From positions 372,001-436,000 of the forward strand of contig NZ_JAKGTH010000006.1 of assembly GCF_021568705.1 (NCBI RefSeq): a stretch of DNA of 64,000 nt. Reading direction: 5' to 3'. The notes under the pieces are model-generated. The model did not search any database. It saw only the letters and a program-made list of their open reading frames with translations, and had not been told where the DNA came from. This document shows, piece after piece, positions 36,156 to 45,797 of the stretch (positions are counted from its first letter, which is position 1; the number at the start of each line of letters is the position of its first letter). The DNA is from Gillisia lutea (GTDB lineage: Bacteria > Bacteroidota > Bacteroidia > Flavobacteriales > Flavobacteriaceae). The position numbers and the translations under genes are program-made.

Positions 36156-36352
36156 TATCGTTTACTTTTTCTTTCAATAGCTTTAGAAGTAAGTAAAATA
36201 AGAAGCAGGACCACAACACATGTAGCTGCCAAAACTCCAATTAATGCAATGGCACTATCACCTTGAAGCAAATTGTCAAAATCTATAACACTCACATTGT
36301 ATACAATTACAACAAGCGAAAGCACAATTAAAAGGTAGATAAATATTTTCAT
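36155..36352 (-). CDS. 65-residue two-helix membrane protein
   Basis: Two membrane helices (about 3-20 and 36-57) are followed by a basic tail KAIERKSKR that predicts a cytoplasmic C-terminus. The start overlaps the MarC stop by four bases (ATGA) and the stop overlaps the FAD-protein start by one base (TAATG), so the three genes are tightly coupled. No family is recognised. Confidence 0.65.
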   Translation of the reverse strand: MKIFIYLLIVLSLVVIVYNVSVIDFDNLLQGDSAIALIGVLAATCVVVLLLILLTSKAIERKSKR

Positions 36353-36924
36353 GTAAATAAATTCTGAATATTAGTAGCAAATAATTTAACCGCAATCGCC
36401 AGTAATATTACTCCGAATATCTTGCGAATTACGTTGATTCCTTGTTTACCAAGAAAATGTTCGATTTTACCTGACGATTTCAGGACAATATATACAAAAA
36501 TGATGTTTACAATAATGGCCACAATAATATTCACCGCTTCATATTCTGCTCTAAGTGACAACAGTGAAGTCATTGTTCCCGCACCGGCAATTAAAGGAAA
36601 TGCTAAGGGTACTACAGCTGCTGTTTCCGGGGCATCGTCTTTATAAAGTGTTATTCCCAAGATCATTTCTAATGCTAAAAAGAAGAGAATGAACGATCCC
36701 GCAACCGCAAAGGAGTTAACATCAATTCCAATAAGGCTCAATATTTCGGCCCCTACAAACAAGAAAAGTATCATGATTATCCCGGCAACTATGGAAGCTT
36801 TTTCACTTTGTATTTTTCCGGCTTTTTTCTTGAGATCGATAATTATCGGGATACTTCCAATAATATCAATTACAGCAAATAAAATCATACTAGCCGTAGC
36901 TATTTCTCTAAAGTTCAACTTCAT
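36349..36924 (-). CDS. MarC family integral membrane protein
   Basis: The start at ATG 36924 (MKLNFREIATASMILFAVID) gives 191 residues with six helices. A longer frame eight codons upstream lacks similarity. MarC/UPF0056 signatures are AVIDIIGSIPIIIDLKKKAG, LIGIDVNSFAVAGSFILFFL, ALEMILGITLYKDD, PLAFPLIAGAGTMTSLLSLR and KIFGVILLAIAVKLFATNI. The name comes from multiple antibiotic resistance, but the family's function is unresolved. First gene of the three-gene reverse-strand operon. Confidence 0.92.
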   Translation of the reverse strand: MKLNFREIATASMILFAVIDIIGSIPIIIDLKKKAGKIQSEKASIVAGIIMILFLFVGAEILSLIGIDVNSFAVAGSFILFFLALEMILGITLYKDDAPETAAVVPLAFPLIAGAGTMTSLLSLRAEYEAVNIIVAIIVNIIFVYIVLKSSGKIEHFLGKQGINVIRKIFGVILLAIAVKLFATNIQNLFT

Positions 36925-37031
36925 AATAAACCCTTTTAACAGCTGCAAAATTAAACTTTATATATAGAAGAAAAATCTTTTATTGGTATAATTTTAATGA
37001 AACTCAACTTCATAAAATAGCTTTTAAAAAC

Positions 37032-37063
37032 TTGTATTAGATTGACTTAATTGGATATATTTG
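37032..37063 (+). promoter_or_regulatory. promoter of the DUF3109 gene, implying a leaderless mRNA
   Basis: TTG (37032-37034) and TATATTTG (37056-37063) are spaced 21 bases. The gene's ATG begins only four bases after the -7 box, so transcription would start at or next to the first codon. No later in-frame Met near the start gives an alternative. Confidence 0.5.
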
Positions 37064-37067
37064 CCGC

Positions 37068-37637
37068 ATGTTTCAAATAGGCAAAACCATCGTTTCTGAA
37101 GATATAATCCAAAAGGATTTTGTGTGCAATCTTTCTGCCTGTAAAGGCGCCTGTTGCATAGATGGAGATGCCGGAGCACCGCTAGATGCTGAAGAAACAA
37201 AGATCCTGGAAGAACTTTACCCCAAGATCAAACCTTTTTTAAGAGAAAAAGGAATTAAAGCTATAGAAGAGCAAGGCACTTTTATTACAACTGAAGATGG
37301 TGAGCTGGAAACTCCTCTTATAGAGGGAGCAGACTGTGCTTATGTAACCTTTGACAATAAAGGGACAGCCCTTTGCGGAATTGAAGAAGCCTATAATCAG
37401 GGGGAAATTTCATGGAAAAAACCTGTTTCCTGTCATTTATACCCTGTGAGAGTTCAAGATTATTCTGAATTTGCAGCAGTTAATTATCATCATTGGCACA
37501 TTTGTGATGACGCCTGTTCTCTAGGAAAAGAACTACAAGTTCCGGTCTATAAATTTGTAAAGGAAGCCCTTATCAGAAAATTTGGTGAAGACTGGTATAT
37601 GGAACTGGAAAAGACAGCAACCGAGATCAACAAATAG
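37068..37637 (+). CDS. DUF3109 family Cys-rich protein
   Basis: The product is 189 residues. The conserved N-terminal DFVCNLSACKGACCIDGDAG holds a four-Cys cluster, joined by EGADCAYVTFDNKGTALCGI, PVSCHLYPVRVQDYSEFAAV and HICDDACSLGKELQVPVYK. The Cys pattern suggests a metal or iron-sulfur site, as in the related YkgJ-like zinc/iron-chelating proteins; the function is unknown. It is essentially universal in Bacteroidota. The start is ATG 37068, next to the promoter. Confidence 0.92.
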   Translation: MFQIGKTIVSEDIIQKDFVCNLSACKGACCIDGDAGAPLDAEETKILEELYPKIKPFLREKGIKAIEEQGTFITTEDGELETPLIEGADCAYVTFDNKGTALCGIEEAYNQGEISWKKPVSCHLYPVRVQDYSEFAAVNYHHWHICDDACSLGKELQVPVYKFVKEALIRKFGEDWYMELEKTATEINK

Positions 37638-37808
37638 CACCTCTACACTAAACAACTGATTTTAAAACAGTTAAACCTCTATTTTAAAATTATTCGTACT
37701 TTTACTATTCCCTCGAAAATTCGAACCGGTAACTTTATCGGTATCCCCACAATTATTAAGAGCCCCAGGAACATTTTGAAGTTTTATTCACCTTTAAAAT
37801 CTTTTATC

Positions 37809-38621
37809 ATGAAAAAGACAATTTTAACAGGGGTTTTAGCAATAGCATTCATCATCCCTTCGCATGCTCAAATTTTAAAAAAACTAAAGAAAAAAGTCCA
37901 AACACAAGTAGAGAGAACTGTAGTCGATAAAGCTGCGGAAGAAACAGACAAATCTCTGGACAAGATAATGCATGTGCAACTCGAAAAAAGCGGATTTCCT
38001 ATTGGAATGGAACAGGTAGATCTCTCGGAAGTTCCTCAGACATATGAATTCGATTGGAAATACGACATGAAGATCACTTCTAAAGACGGAGATGTAACCA
38101 TGAATTATTTCCTAAAAAAAGATCAACCTTATTTTGGAGCTAAATTACCTAATACAGAAGAAATGTTCATGGTGATGGATCCTATCAGAAAAATTACAGT
38201 AATGTACATGGGAAGTGAAGCTAACAAAATGATTATGGCAACAAAAATTCCCGAAGGATCTTTAGAGCAAACCGAAGAGTACATTAAAAATGAAAACAAA
38301 CTACAGGACATCAACATTAAAGAAATTGGCAACAAAACAATTCTTGAATTTAACTGCAAAGGCTACCAGACAGAAAATGAAGATGGCGTCTATACTTTTT
38401 ATGTAACTACAGATGCCAGAATAAGCTTTCAGAATATTTTCAATACTGGCAAAGATAATATGCCGGACTCCTTCAACCCTGAATGGCTTCAAAACGGCGA
38501 GGCTTTAATGCTGCAAATGATCATGGAAGGAAAGAAGAACGCTAAAAAAAATATTACAATGACATGCATAAATCTTGAAAAGACATTTTTCAAAATAAAA
38601 AAAGCAGATTATTCCAATTAG
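37809..38621 (+). CDS. secreted DUF4412 domain protein
   Basis: The start at ATG 37809 opens a clear signal peptide (MKKTILTGVLAIAFIIPSHA, then QILKK); a TTG 33 bases earlier would bury it. The 270-residue product has a basic helical N-terminus and a beta-rich domain including YDMKITSKDGDVTMNYFLKK, ITVMYMGSEANKMIMATKIP, EIGNKTILEFNCKGYQTENE and YVTTDARISF. It matches DUF4412, exported and of unknown role. The gene stands alone. Confidence 0.8.
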   Translation: MKKTILTGVLAIAFIIPSHAQILKKLKKKVQTQVERTVVDKAAEETDKSLDKIMHVQLEKSGFPIGMEQVDLSEVPQTYEFDWKYDMKITSKDGDVTMNYFLKKDQPYFGAKLPNTEEMFMVMDPIRKITVMYMGSEANKMIMATKIPEGSLEQTEEYIKNENKLQDINIKEIGNKTILEFNCKGYQTENEDGVYTFYVTTDARISFQNIFNTGKDNMPDSFNPEWLQNGEALMLQMIMEGKKNAKKNITMTCINLEKTFFKIKKADYSN

Positions 38622-39106
38622 AAAATAAATAATAGTCAACAAGACCTTAAGCTTTGACAAAAAACGCTTTTAAAATCGACAAACTACTATCACATCCTTA
38701 TCTAAATTCCTACAATTTAAATATTAAATTCGGGGATATTAACAAGACAATTTTGTTAATTTTCTTAGCATTGTTTCTAAAACTTCACCCATGGTATTAT
38801 TTTCATAATTTCGCCTAAAAACCCCTCCCATCTGTCAACTAATAAAAGCGCTTCATCTCTTTATTTAAAAGGGCTTAAACCCGTATTAGACATTCCAACA
38901 ACCAGCTCAACAAAACCAATATATTATTTTGATAATCAACCAAGTAAATAACACGTTTAACATTTTACTAAGAATTACTTATCAACTCTCTGTTAAAAAC
39001 TTTGTTGAAAAGCTTTGCTCAAATTCTTTCAAATTCTAATTGATTTTTCAATCTTTGTTATCGATAGCTTTTGAAGCTAAAATTACAACCACAAAACATC
39101 ATTTTC
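38622..39106. other. 485-bp region upstream of nrdB
   Basis: No gene-length frame. It must contain the nrdB promoter; the best -7 candidates are AATCTTTG and TAGCTTTTG in the last 60 bases, both imperfect. I looked for paired NrdR boxes and an adenosylcobalamin riboswitch and saw neither. The region is AT-rich without strong hairpins. Confidence 0.45.
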
Positions 39107-40084
39107 ATGGCACAACTAGAACCCATTTTACAAGAAAACAAAGACCGATTTGTAATCTTTCCAATCAAACACCACGACATATGGGATTGGTATAAAAAAA
39201 TGGAAGCTAGTTTCTGGACGGCAGAAGAAATTGATCTTCATCAAGACCTTACCGACTGGAATAATAAGCTAACTGCAGATGAGCGTTATTTCATAAAACA
39301 CATTCTAGCATTTTTTGCAGCTTCTGATGGAATTGTGAATGAAAACCTTGCCGAAAATTTTGTAAATGAAGTGCAATATGCAGAAGCAAAATTCTTCTAC
39401 GGTTTCCAGATCATGATGGAAAACATCCATTCTGAAACCTATTCACTATTGATAGATACTTATGTGAAAGATGAAGAAGAGAAAAATCAATTATTCAAGG
39501 CAATAGAATATTTCCCGGCGATTCAAAAGAAAGCTAACTGGGCATTAAAATGGATAGAATCCGATTCTTTTGCTGAAAGATTGATAGCTTTTGCAGCGGT
39601 AGAAGGAATTTTCTTTTCCGGTGCATTTTGCTCTATCTTCTGGCTTAAAAAACGTGGATTAATGCCAGGACTTACCTTCTCTAACGAGTTGATTTCTCGT
39701 GACGAGGGAGTTCACTGTGATTTTGCTGTCCACTTACATAACAATCACTTGGTAAACCAAGTATCTAAAGAGCGTATTCGTGAGATCATCGTAGACGCTT
39801 TAAACATTGAAAGAGAATTTGTTACAGAATCTTTACCAGTAAGTCTTATTGGAATGAATGCTAAGTTAATGACAGAATATCTGGAATTTGTAGCAGACAG
39901 ATTACTAGTAGAACTGAACTGTGAAAAAGAATATGGAAGTTCTAATCCATTCGATTTCATGGATATGATCAACCTCCAAGGAAAAACCAATTTCTTCGAA
40001 AAGAGAGTTGGAGAGTACCAAAAAGCAGGTGTAATGAACAAAGATAAAGACACCAATCAAATAAGTTTTGACGCAGACTTTTAG
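39107..40084 (+). CDS. nrdB: ribonucleoside-diphosphate reductase, small subunit (class Ia R2)
   Basis: The start at ATG 39107 ([20 protein letters not shown]) gives 325 residues; a TTG 36 bases upstream opens an unrelated extension. The sequence is strikingly like the eukaryote-type R2: [40 protein letters not shown] with the radical Tyr at about 112, [20 protein letters not shown] and [15 protein letters not shown]. Di-iron ligands (Asp, Glu, His) are present in these motifs, so this is the classical Fe-Tyr form. It generates the radical used by NrdA to make deoxynucleotides. nrdA follows 172 bases on. Confidence 0.97.
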   Translation: MAQLEPILQENKDRFVIFPIKHHDIWDWYKKMEASFWTAEEIDLHQDLTDWNNKLTADERYFIKHILAFFAASDGIVNENLAENFVNEVQYAEAKFFYGFQIMMENIHSETYSLLIDTYVKDEEEKNQLFKAIEYFPAIQKKANWALKWIESDSFAERLIAFAAVEGIFFSGAFCSIFWLKKRGLMPGLTFSNELISRDEGVHCDFAVHLHNNHLVNQVSKERIREIIVDALNIEREFVTESLPVSLIGMNAKLMTEYLEFVADRLLVELNCEKEYGSSNPFDFMDMINLQGKTNFFEKRVGEYQKAGVMNKDKDTNQISFDADF

Positions 40085-40104
40085 TCTAGCGCAATAACCG
40101 GCTG

Positions 40105-40127
40105 CCGCCGTTACCCCAAAACGGCGG
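40105..40127 (+). other. GC-rich hairpin between nrdB and nrdA
   Basis: CCGCCGTT (40105-40112) and AACGGCGG (40120-40127) form a perfect 8-bp stem with the loop ACCCCAA, 20 bases after the nrdB stop. The following sequence is only weakly T-rich (TATTTGGTTA). It may be a partial terminator or mRNA-stabilising structure that sets the NrdB to NrdA ratio; this is inferred. Confidence 0.6.
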
Positions 40128-40256
40128 TATTTGGTTACTAAATTACCCCCTATTACCAATACTCGAAGCAGTATTCACCGCTTCACACTTAAAGTCATTA
40201 AAAATATCTTGTTTATGAGATGCTTCCTTCTCATGAACTCCTAAATATATAAGCCT

Positions 40257-42704
40257 ATGTATGTACACAAAAGAGACGGCCGCAAAGAGCCAGTGATGTT
40301 CGACAAGATCACCGCAAGAATCAGAAAACTTTGTTATGGTTTAAATGAAATAGTAGATCCTCTTAAGGTTGCCATGCGTGTAATTGAAGGTTTATATGAT
40401 GGAGTAACCACAAGTGAACTGGATAATCTGGCTGCAGAAGTTTCTGCTACCATGACTACCTCCCACCCGGATTACGCTCGTTTGGCCGCAAGAATTTCGG
40501 TTTCCAACCTGCACAAGAATACCAAGAAGACCTTTTCTGAGGTAATGACAGATCTTTATGAATATGTAAACCCCAGAACCGGTAAAAAAGCTCCGTTATT
40601 GTCAGACGAAGTTTACAAAGTGATTCAGGAGAATAAAGACCTGTTAGACTCTACCATTATTTACAACCGCGATTTCAATTACGATTACTTCGGGTTCAAA
40701 ACTCTGGAGCGTTCGTATTTATTGAAACTGAACGGTAATATTGCAGAGCGCCCTCAGCATATGTTGATGCGAGTTTCGATAGGTATTCATATAGATGATA
40801 TTGAAGCAGCCATAGAAACCTATGAGCTGATGTCTAAAAAATATTTCACTCACGCCACTCCTACTTTATTCAATTCAGGAACTCCAAAACCACAAATGTC
40901 GTCTTGCTTCCTGTTAACTATGAAGGATGATAGTATCGATGGGATTTACGATACACTAAAGCAAACTGCTAAGATCTCTCAATCTGCAGGAGGAATTGGC
41001 TTATCTATTCATAATGTACGCGCAACAGGATCGTACATATCGGGAACGAACGGAACTTCTAACGGAGTTGTACCTATGCTTCGTGTATTCAACGATACCG
41101 CACGTTATGTAGATCAAGGAGGAGGTAAAAGAAAAGGTTCTTTTGCAATGTATGTAGAGCCTTGGCATGCCGATATTTTCGATTTCCTGGACCTTAAAAA
41201 GAACCATGGAAAAGAAGAAATGCGTGCTCGTGACCTATTTTATGCCATGTGGATCCCGGATCTATTCATGAAACGTGTAGAAGAGGATTCTACCTGGACA
41301 CTTATGTGCCCTAATGAATGCCCTGGACTTTTCAACGTTCACGGAGAAGAATTCGAAGAACTATACCACAAATACGAATCTGAAGGAAAAGGCAGAAAGA
41401 CCATCAAAGCCCGTGAATTATGGGAAAAGATCTTAGAATCTCAAATTGAGACAGGAACGCCTTACATGCTTTATAAGGATTCTGCCAATAGAAAATCAAA
41501 TCAAAAGAATTTAGGGACCATCCGTTCTTCCAATCTTTGTACCGAGATCATGGAATACACGAGTCCCGATGAAGTTGCAGTTTGTAACCTTGCATCCATT
41601 GCTTTGCCAATGTTTGTAAAAGGGAACGAATTCGACCATAAAGAACTTTATAAGATCACCAAAAGGGTTATTAAAAACCTTAACAAGGTGATAGATAGAA
41701 ATTACTATCCGGTAAAAGAAGCTGAAAATTCCAATATGCGCCACCGTCCGGTAGGACTTGGAGTACAAGGACTTGCAGACACTTTTATCAAACTAAGATT
41801 ACCATTTACCTGTGATGAGGCTCAAACCTTGAATCAGGAGATCTTCGAAACCCTTTACTATGCTTCTGTTACGGCCTCTATGGAGCTTGCAAAAGAAGAA
41901 GGACCTTATTCAACTTACGAAGGTTCTCCAATGAGTAAAGGTGAATTCCAGCACAATATGTGGGGAATAAAAGATGATGAATTAAGTGGTCGTTGGGATT
42001 GGGAGAAACTTCGCCAGCAAGTGCTTAAAAATGGAGTTCGTAACTCCTTATTAATGGCACCAATGCCTACAGCTTCCACTTCTCAAATTTTAGGGAACAA
42101 CGAGGCCTTCGAACCTTATACATCTAATATCTATACACGTAGAGTACTTTCAGGAGAGTTTATTGTAGTGAACAAACATCTTTTAGAAGATCTTGTTTCT
42201 CGTAATCTTTGGACAGAAGAAGTGAAAGATGCTATTCTTAGAGCTAATGGATCTGTTCAAAACATCGATATTATCCCACAAGATCTAAAAGAACTTTACA
42301 AGACCGTTTGGGAATTAAGCATGAAAGACATCATCGATATGTCCAGACATCGCGGATATTTCATAGACCAGTCGCAATCGCTTAACCTATTCATGGAAAA
42401 TGCTAATTTCGGAAAACTTACTTCTATGCATTTCTATGCCTGGAAAAGCGGACTGAAAACAGGAATGTATTATCTAAGAACCAAGAGTGCGGTAGATGCT
42501 ATTAAATTCACGCTTAAAAAAGAGGTTAAAAAAGAACAACCGGCTGAAGCCTATGCAGGTGTTGCAGAAGTACAACCAACTCCACAGGCTGCACCAATAA
42601 AAATGGATGCAGAAAGCAGTTCGCTCTCGCCTGAAGAATTGCGCGCCCTAATTGCGCAATCTAAAGAAGCAGAAGGTGACGATTGCCTAATGTGTGGGTC
42701 TTAA
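40257..42704 (+). CDS. nrdA: ribonucleoside-diphosphate reductase, large subunit (class Ia R1)
   Basis: The product is 815 residues. The N-terminal ATP-cone is [20 protein letters not shown], then [20 protein letters not shown]. The catalytic barrel has [20 protein letters not shown] (redox Cys), [40 protein letters not shown] (Asn, Cys and Glu of the active site) and [21 protein letters not shown] roughly 60-residue flexible linker rich in Pro and Ala precedes the C-terminal DDCLMCGS with the CxxC that reduces the active site. Like NrdB it resembles the eukaryotic-type enzyme. The ATP-cone indicates dATP feedback control of overall activity. Confidence 0.98.
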   Translation: MYVHKRDGRKEPVMFDKITARIRKLCYGLNEIVDPLKVAMRVIEGLYDGVTTSELDNLAAEVSATMTTSHPDYARLAARISVSNLHKNTKKTFSEVMTDLYEYVNPRTGKKAPLLSDEVYKVIQENKDLLDSTIIYNRDFNYDYFGFKTLERSYLLKLNGNIAERPQHMLMRVSIGIHIDDIEAAIETYELMSKKYFTHATPTLFNSGTPKPQMSSCFLLTMKDDSIDGIYDTLKQTAKISQSAGGIGLSIHNVRATGSYISGTNGTSNGVVPMLRVFNDTARYVDQGGGKRKGSFAMYVEPWHADIFDFLDLKKNHGKEEMRARDLFYAMWIPDLFMKRVEEDSTWTLMCPNECPGLFNVHGEEFEELYHKYESEGKGRKTIKARELWEKILESQIETGTPYMLYKDSANRKSNQKNLGTIRSSNLCTEIMEYTSPDEVAVCNLASIALPMFVKGNEFDHKELYKITKRVIKNLNKVIDRNYYPVKEAENSNMRHRPVGLGVQGLADTFIKLRLPFTCDEAQTLNQEIFETLYYASVTASMELAKEEGPYSTYEGSPMSKGEFQHNMWGIKDDELSGRWDWEKLRQQVLKNGVRNSLLMAPMPTASTSQILGNNEAFEPYTSNIYTRRVLSGEFIVVNKHLLEDLVSRNLWTEEVKDAILRANGSVQNIDIIPQDLKELYKTVWELSMKDIIDMSRHRGYFIDQSQSLNLFMENANFGKLTSMHFYAWKSGLKTGMYYLRTKSAVDAIKFTLKKEVKKEQPAEAYAGVAEVQPTPQAAPIKMDAESSSLSPEELRALIAQSKEAEGDDCLMCGS

Positions 42705-42735
42705 AAATTTTATCCCCAACTAATTTTAGTTAACT

Positions 42736-42778
42736 AAAAAAGGAAGTGGCACACAGCTTACTTCCTTTTTTTTATTTT
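42736..42778 (+). terminator. terminator of nrdA
   Basis: AAAAAAGGAAGT (42736-42747) pairs with ACTTCCTTTTTT (42760-42771), followed by further T and TATTTTT, about 30 bases after the stop. Confidence 0.88.
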
Positions 42779-42793
42779 TGAATGATGGATCTA

Positions 42794-42895
42794 TTTTGGG
42801 CGTTCCCCTTTGGGGCGGGCTCTCGCGACTCGCTTTTAAAAACCCCTAAATGGTTTTTAAAGAGCTCAAGCAAATCGCTCCATCCCTAACGCAAG
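42794..42895. repeat. GC-rich structured element resembling a Bacteroidota dispersed repeat
   Basis: About 100 bases between nrdA and dgt are unlike their AT-rich surroundings. The left end reads GGGCGTTCCCCTTTGGGGCG followed by GGCTCTCGCGACTCGC. The middle is a 10-bp perfect stem (TTTAAAAACC / GGTTTTTAAA, 42835-42861). The right end reads GCTCCATCCCTAACGCAAG. From memory, elements with GGGCGTT...CCCTTTGGGG at one end and ATCCCTAACGC at the other are scattered through flavobacterial genomes. No second copy lies in this window, so the repeat status is from memory, not shown. Confidence 0.6.
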
Positions 42896-42904
42896 TAACA
42901 CGAT

Positions 42905-44251
42905 ATGATGAACTGGGAACAACTCCTTTCCTTAAAACGATATGGAGACAAGAATAAACGACTTAGAAAAGAACAAAACGAAACCCGATTAGGCTTTGAA
43001 GTAGATTACGACAGGATTATCTTCTCCTCAGCCTTTAGAAGTCTACAAGATAAAACACAGGTCATCCCGCTTTCAAAAACCGATTTTGTGCATACGCGCC
43101 TTACTCATAGTTTGGAAGTATCGGTGGTGGGAAGGTCGTTAGGAAGACTTGCAGGACAAAAAATCCTTGAAAAGCACCCACATTTAAAAACCATTCACGG
43201 GTATCAAATGAATGATTTTGGAGCCATTGTGGCCGCTGCAGCCCTTGCCCACGATATTGGAAATCCGCCCTTTGGCCATTCGGGAGAAAAAGCTATAGGA
43301 GAGTACTTTAGCATTGGTAATGGGAAACGCTTTAAAGAACAGCTAACCCCTGCCCAATATCAAGATCTCATCAAGTTTGAAGGAAATGCCAATGGCTTCA
43401 AGATTTTAACAGAGAATCGCCCGGGGATTTCCGGCGGACTCCGTTTATCGTTTGCCACCTTAGGCGCTTTCATGAAATATCCAAAAGAATCGCTTCCTCA
43501 CAAACCCACAAGAAATATTGGAGATAAGAAGTTCGGTTTTTTTCAGAATGAAAAAGACATCTTTGAAGATATTGCTGCAGAACTAGGCTTAAAGCAAGTA
43601 CGCTCTGGTGACCATATCGCCTATTCAAGACATCCTTTAGCTTTTCTTGTAGAGGCCGCTGATGATATTTGCTATACCATTATCGATTTTGAAGACGGCA
43701 TCAATCTGGGGCTTATAAATGAAGAATACGCTCTTGAATACCTCATCAAACTGGTAAAGAACAGCATTAATACCGCTAAATATAATTCCCTTACCAATAC
43801 TGCCGACAGGTTAAGCTACTTACGAGCTTTAGCCATAAACACCCTGATTACTGAGGCAGTAGAATTATTCTTACACAATGAAGAAGCTATCCTTGCAGGC
43901 GAGTTCCATGAATCTTTATTCGATAAAAGCAGCTATGAAGCTCAAATAAAAGATATCATAAAAATAAGTGTAGAGCGAATCTACCAAAGTGAAGAGGTTA
44001 TCGATAAAGAGATCGCGGGTTATAAAATGTTGTCACATTTGCTGGACACCTACACCCATGCCTTCCTTCCAGAAGGCGATCTGCCCGATTCCAACTTTAA
44101 CATACTGGTAAAAAGATCGGCTCCTAAACTGAACATTCCCGAAGAACAATCGGTATACCAGACATTGCTTCAAATATGCTCTTACACCGCTTCTCTTACC
44201 GACGGAATTACCGTTGCTTCTTTTGAAAAATATAAAGGACTGAGGTTATAA
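42905..44251 (+). CDS. dgt: dGTP triphosphohydrolase-like HD protein
   Basis: The product is 448 residues. HD-domain motifs are FVHTRLTHSLEVSVVGRSLG (first His), AALAHDIGNPPFGHSGEKAI (His116-Asp117) and a later Asp in VEAADDICYTIIDFEDGINL. The N-terminus has DYDRIIFSSAFRSLQDKTQV, typical of dGTPases, which release triphosphate from dGTP and balance dNTP pools. Two ATG codons in tandem (42905 and 42908) can serve as start. It follows nrdBA, fitting a deoxynucleotide neighbourhood, and is 16 bases ahead of the OsmC gene. Confidence 0.93.
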   Translation: MMNWEQLLSLKRYGDKNKRLRKEQNETRLGFEVDYDRIIFSSAFRSLQDKTQVIPLSKTDFVHTRLTHSLEVSVVGRSLGRLAGQKILEKHPHLKTIHGYQMNDFGAIVAAAALAHDIGNPPFGHSGEKAIGEYFSIGNGKRFKEQLTPAQYQDLIKFEGNANGFKILTENRPGISGGLRLSFATLGAFMKYPKESLPHKPTRNIGDKKFGFFQNEKDIFEDIAAELGLKQVRSGDHIAYSRHPLAFLVEAADDICYTIIDFEDGINLGLINEEYALEYLIKLVKNSINTAKYNSLTNTADRLSYLRALAINTLITEAVELFLHNEEAILAGEFHESLFDKSSYEAQIKDIIKISVERIYQSEEVIDKEIAGYKMLSHLLDTYTHAFLPEGDLPDSNFNILVKRSAPKLNIPEEQSVYQTLLQICSYTASLTDGITVASFEKYKGLRL

Positions 44252-44267
44252 TTCAAAAACGTAGATC

Positions 44268-44741
44268 ATGAAACAACATCGCTATTCTGTAAATATGGAA
44301 TGGACAGGTAATCTGGGAAAAGGCACGGCAGGTTACTCAGAATTTAGTAGAGCTCACAAGATTTCTGCCAGCCACAAATTACACGATATTCTAGGCTCTT
44401 CCGATCCCGCTTTTCGAGGAGAGCCCTCCTGTTATAACCCCGAAGAATTATTGGTTTCTTCAATTTCCTCCTGTCATATGTTATGGTACCTGCATCTTTG
44501 TGCAGTGAACAAAATTATTGTGATCAATTACACCGATTCGGCTACCGGAGTAATGGAAGAGGACATAAATGGAAGTGGAAAATTCAAAGAAGTTAGTTTA
44601 TACCCACTAGTGAAAGTTGAAAAAAGAGAGATGATACAAAAAGCCTATGAGCTGCATGAAGAGGCTAATAAAATGTGTTTTATAGCCAATTCTTGTAATT
44701 TCCAAATTACACACCATCCAGAAATAGATAGTCTGGACTAA
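44268..44741 (+). CDS. OsmC family protein
   Basis: The product is 157 residues, cytoplasmic. It has YSVNMEWTGNLGKGTAGYSE, CYNPEELLVSSISSCHMLWY with the first redox Cys, and EEANKMCFIANSCNFQITHH with the second Cys region. OsmC/Ohr proteins reduce organic hydroperoxides with two Cys. The HMLWYLHLCA form belongs to the OsmC-like branch rather than Ohr proper. Probably cotranscribed with dgt (16 bases). Confidence 0.9.
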   Translation: MKQHRYSVNMEWTGNLGKGTAGYSEFSRAHKISASHKLHDILGSSDPAFRGEPSCYNPEELLVSSISSCHMLWYLHLCAVNKIIVINYTDSATGVMEEDINGSGKFKEVSLYPLVKVEKREMIQKAYELHEEANKMCFIANSCNFQITHHPEIDSLD

Positions 44742-44767
44742 TTAAAGGATAAAATATAAATCTGGTA

Positions 44768-45763
44768 TTAGAACTGATAAACCACACCTACACCCAGCAT
44801 CTGCTTGAACTGCACTTTTGGCCCCAAAGTCTCTAAGGTGCCATCTCCATTGGTATCTTCCTTAAACTTAACATCGTCATCATATTTTAGATGAGAGCCA
44901 ATATTCGCCTTTACAAAGTCGTTAACAACTAGGTTAAGATTCAATTCCCAGTCTACATCTACATTTCCGAACTTGTTCAAATAATCTGAATAGAAGCTCA
45001 ACTGGTTATCAATATTCACATTATCGAAGATTTCTTTAGAAAATCCGCTGGTAACTAAAAATCCAAACTCTGTGCGCACGCTTTCTCCATCTTCAATAAT
45101 AACTCCTTCATCATTCTTTATAGCAGGTGTTACCCCAAACATCCCTTCATTGGCCAAAGTTTGATCTAATACAAAAGTGGACTTTTGGGTAACAGGAGAT
45201 ACATATACTGTAAGATCTTCCTTAGGGTCGGTATATTCAGTTCCAATCCCTAAAAAAGCATAGGCCGGCGCCATGAATTTGGAGATAGGTTTTTTGGTTT
45301 CGGGATATTTATACCCATTTGCAAATTGGGTCTTAAAATTGAATTTTGCCGAATATCTGAAGTTAGAAGTAGAATCTCTTCTATACCCAAATGTAGAATT
45401 GAAAGTTACGGCATCTTCGGTTTTTCTTAATTCCCTTCCCTGTTCGGCATTTAAACCAAACCTTATAGATGCGTCATTTTTCCAGGAAAGCAGTTTCTTT
45501 TTATATTTACGTTCAAAATTTCCATGAAATAATGCAGAAACGGAATTATTTCCTCCTGAATTCCAGTTCACAAAAGCCACCTCATTCAAAGTAACTCCTA
45601 CCGCATTCTTCGATGTCCATAAAATAAGCACTTCCTGGTTTGCCATCATGGTAGTATCAGCCGAAGTGGTATCGGTTACGACTCTATTTATTTTATACTC
45701 TGATGCAGAAACAGAGAAATTGATAATTAAAAAGAGGACGATGAGTAATTTTAAATGCTGCAT
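44768..45763 (-). CDS. secreted DUF3078 protein
   Basis: The product is 331 residues with a signal peptide ending NFSVSASEYK. DUF3078 features are NAVGVTLNEVAFVNWNSGGN, FERKYKKKLLSWKNDASIRF, YRRDSTSNFRYSAKFNFKTQ and a terminal strand pattern MLGVGVVYQF ending in Phe. The alternating strands and final aromatic residue suggest an outer-membrane beta barrel. The function is unknown. It is downstream of dxs by 34 bases on the same strand, so they may share a transcript. Confidence 0.9.
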   Translation of the reverse strand: MQHLKLLIVLFLIINFSVSASEYKINRVVTDTTSADTTMMANQEVLILWTSKNAVGVTLNEVAFVNWNSGGNNSVSALFHGNFERKYKKKLLSWKNDASIRFGLNAEQGRELRKTEDAVTFNSTFGYRRDSTSNFRYSAKFNFKTQFANGYKYPETKKPISKFMAPAYAFLGIGTEYTDPKEDLTVYVSPVTQKSTFVLDQTLANEGMFGVTPAIKNDEGVIIEDGESVRTEFGFLVTSGFSKEIFDNVNIDNQLSFYSDYLNKFGNVDVDWELNLNLVVNDFVKANIGSHLKYDDDVKFKEDTNGDGTLETLGPKVQFKQMLGVGVVYQF

Positions 45764-45797
45764 GTACTTAAAAATATTTGTGGATAGGCAGGAAGAT

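Noticed and set aside
39071-39106. TTG-initiated extension of nrdB
   Set aside because: The 12 extra residues have no similarity to R2 N-termini; the ATG at 39107 gives the family start.
38622-39106. Cobalamin riboswitch or NrdR box pair upstream of nrdB
   Set aside because: Neither the conserved B12-box core nor two spaced ACAnnATATnnTGT-like boxes can be found by eye.
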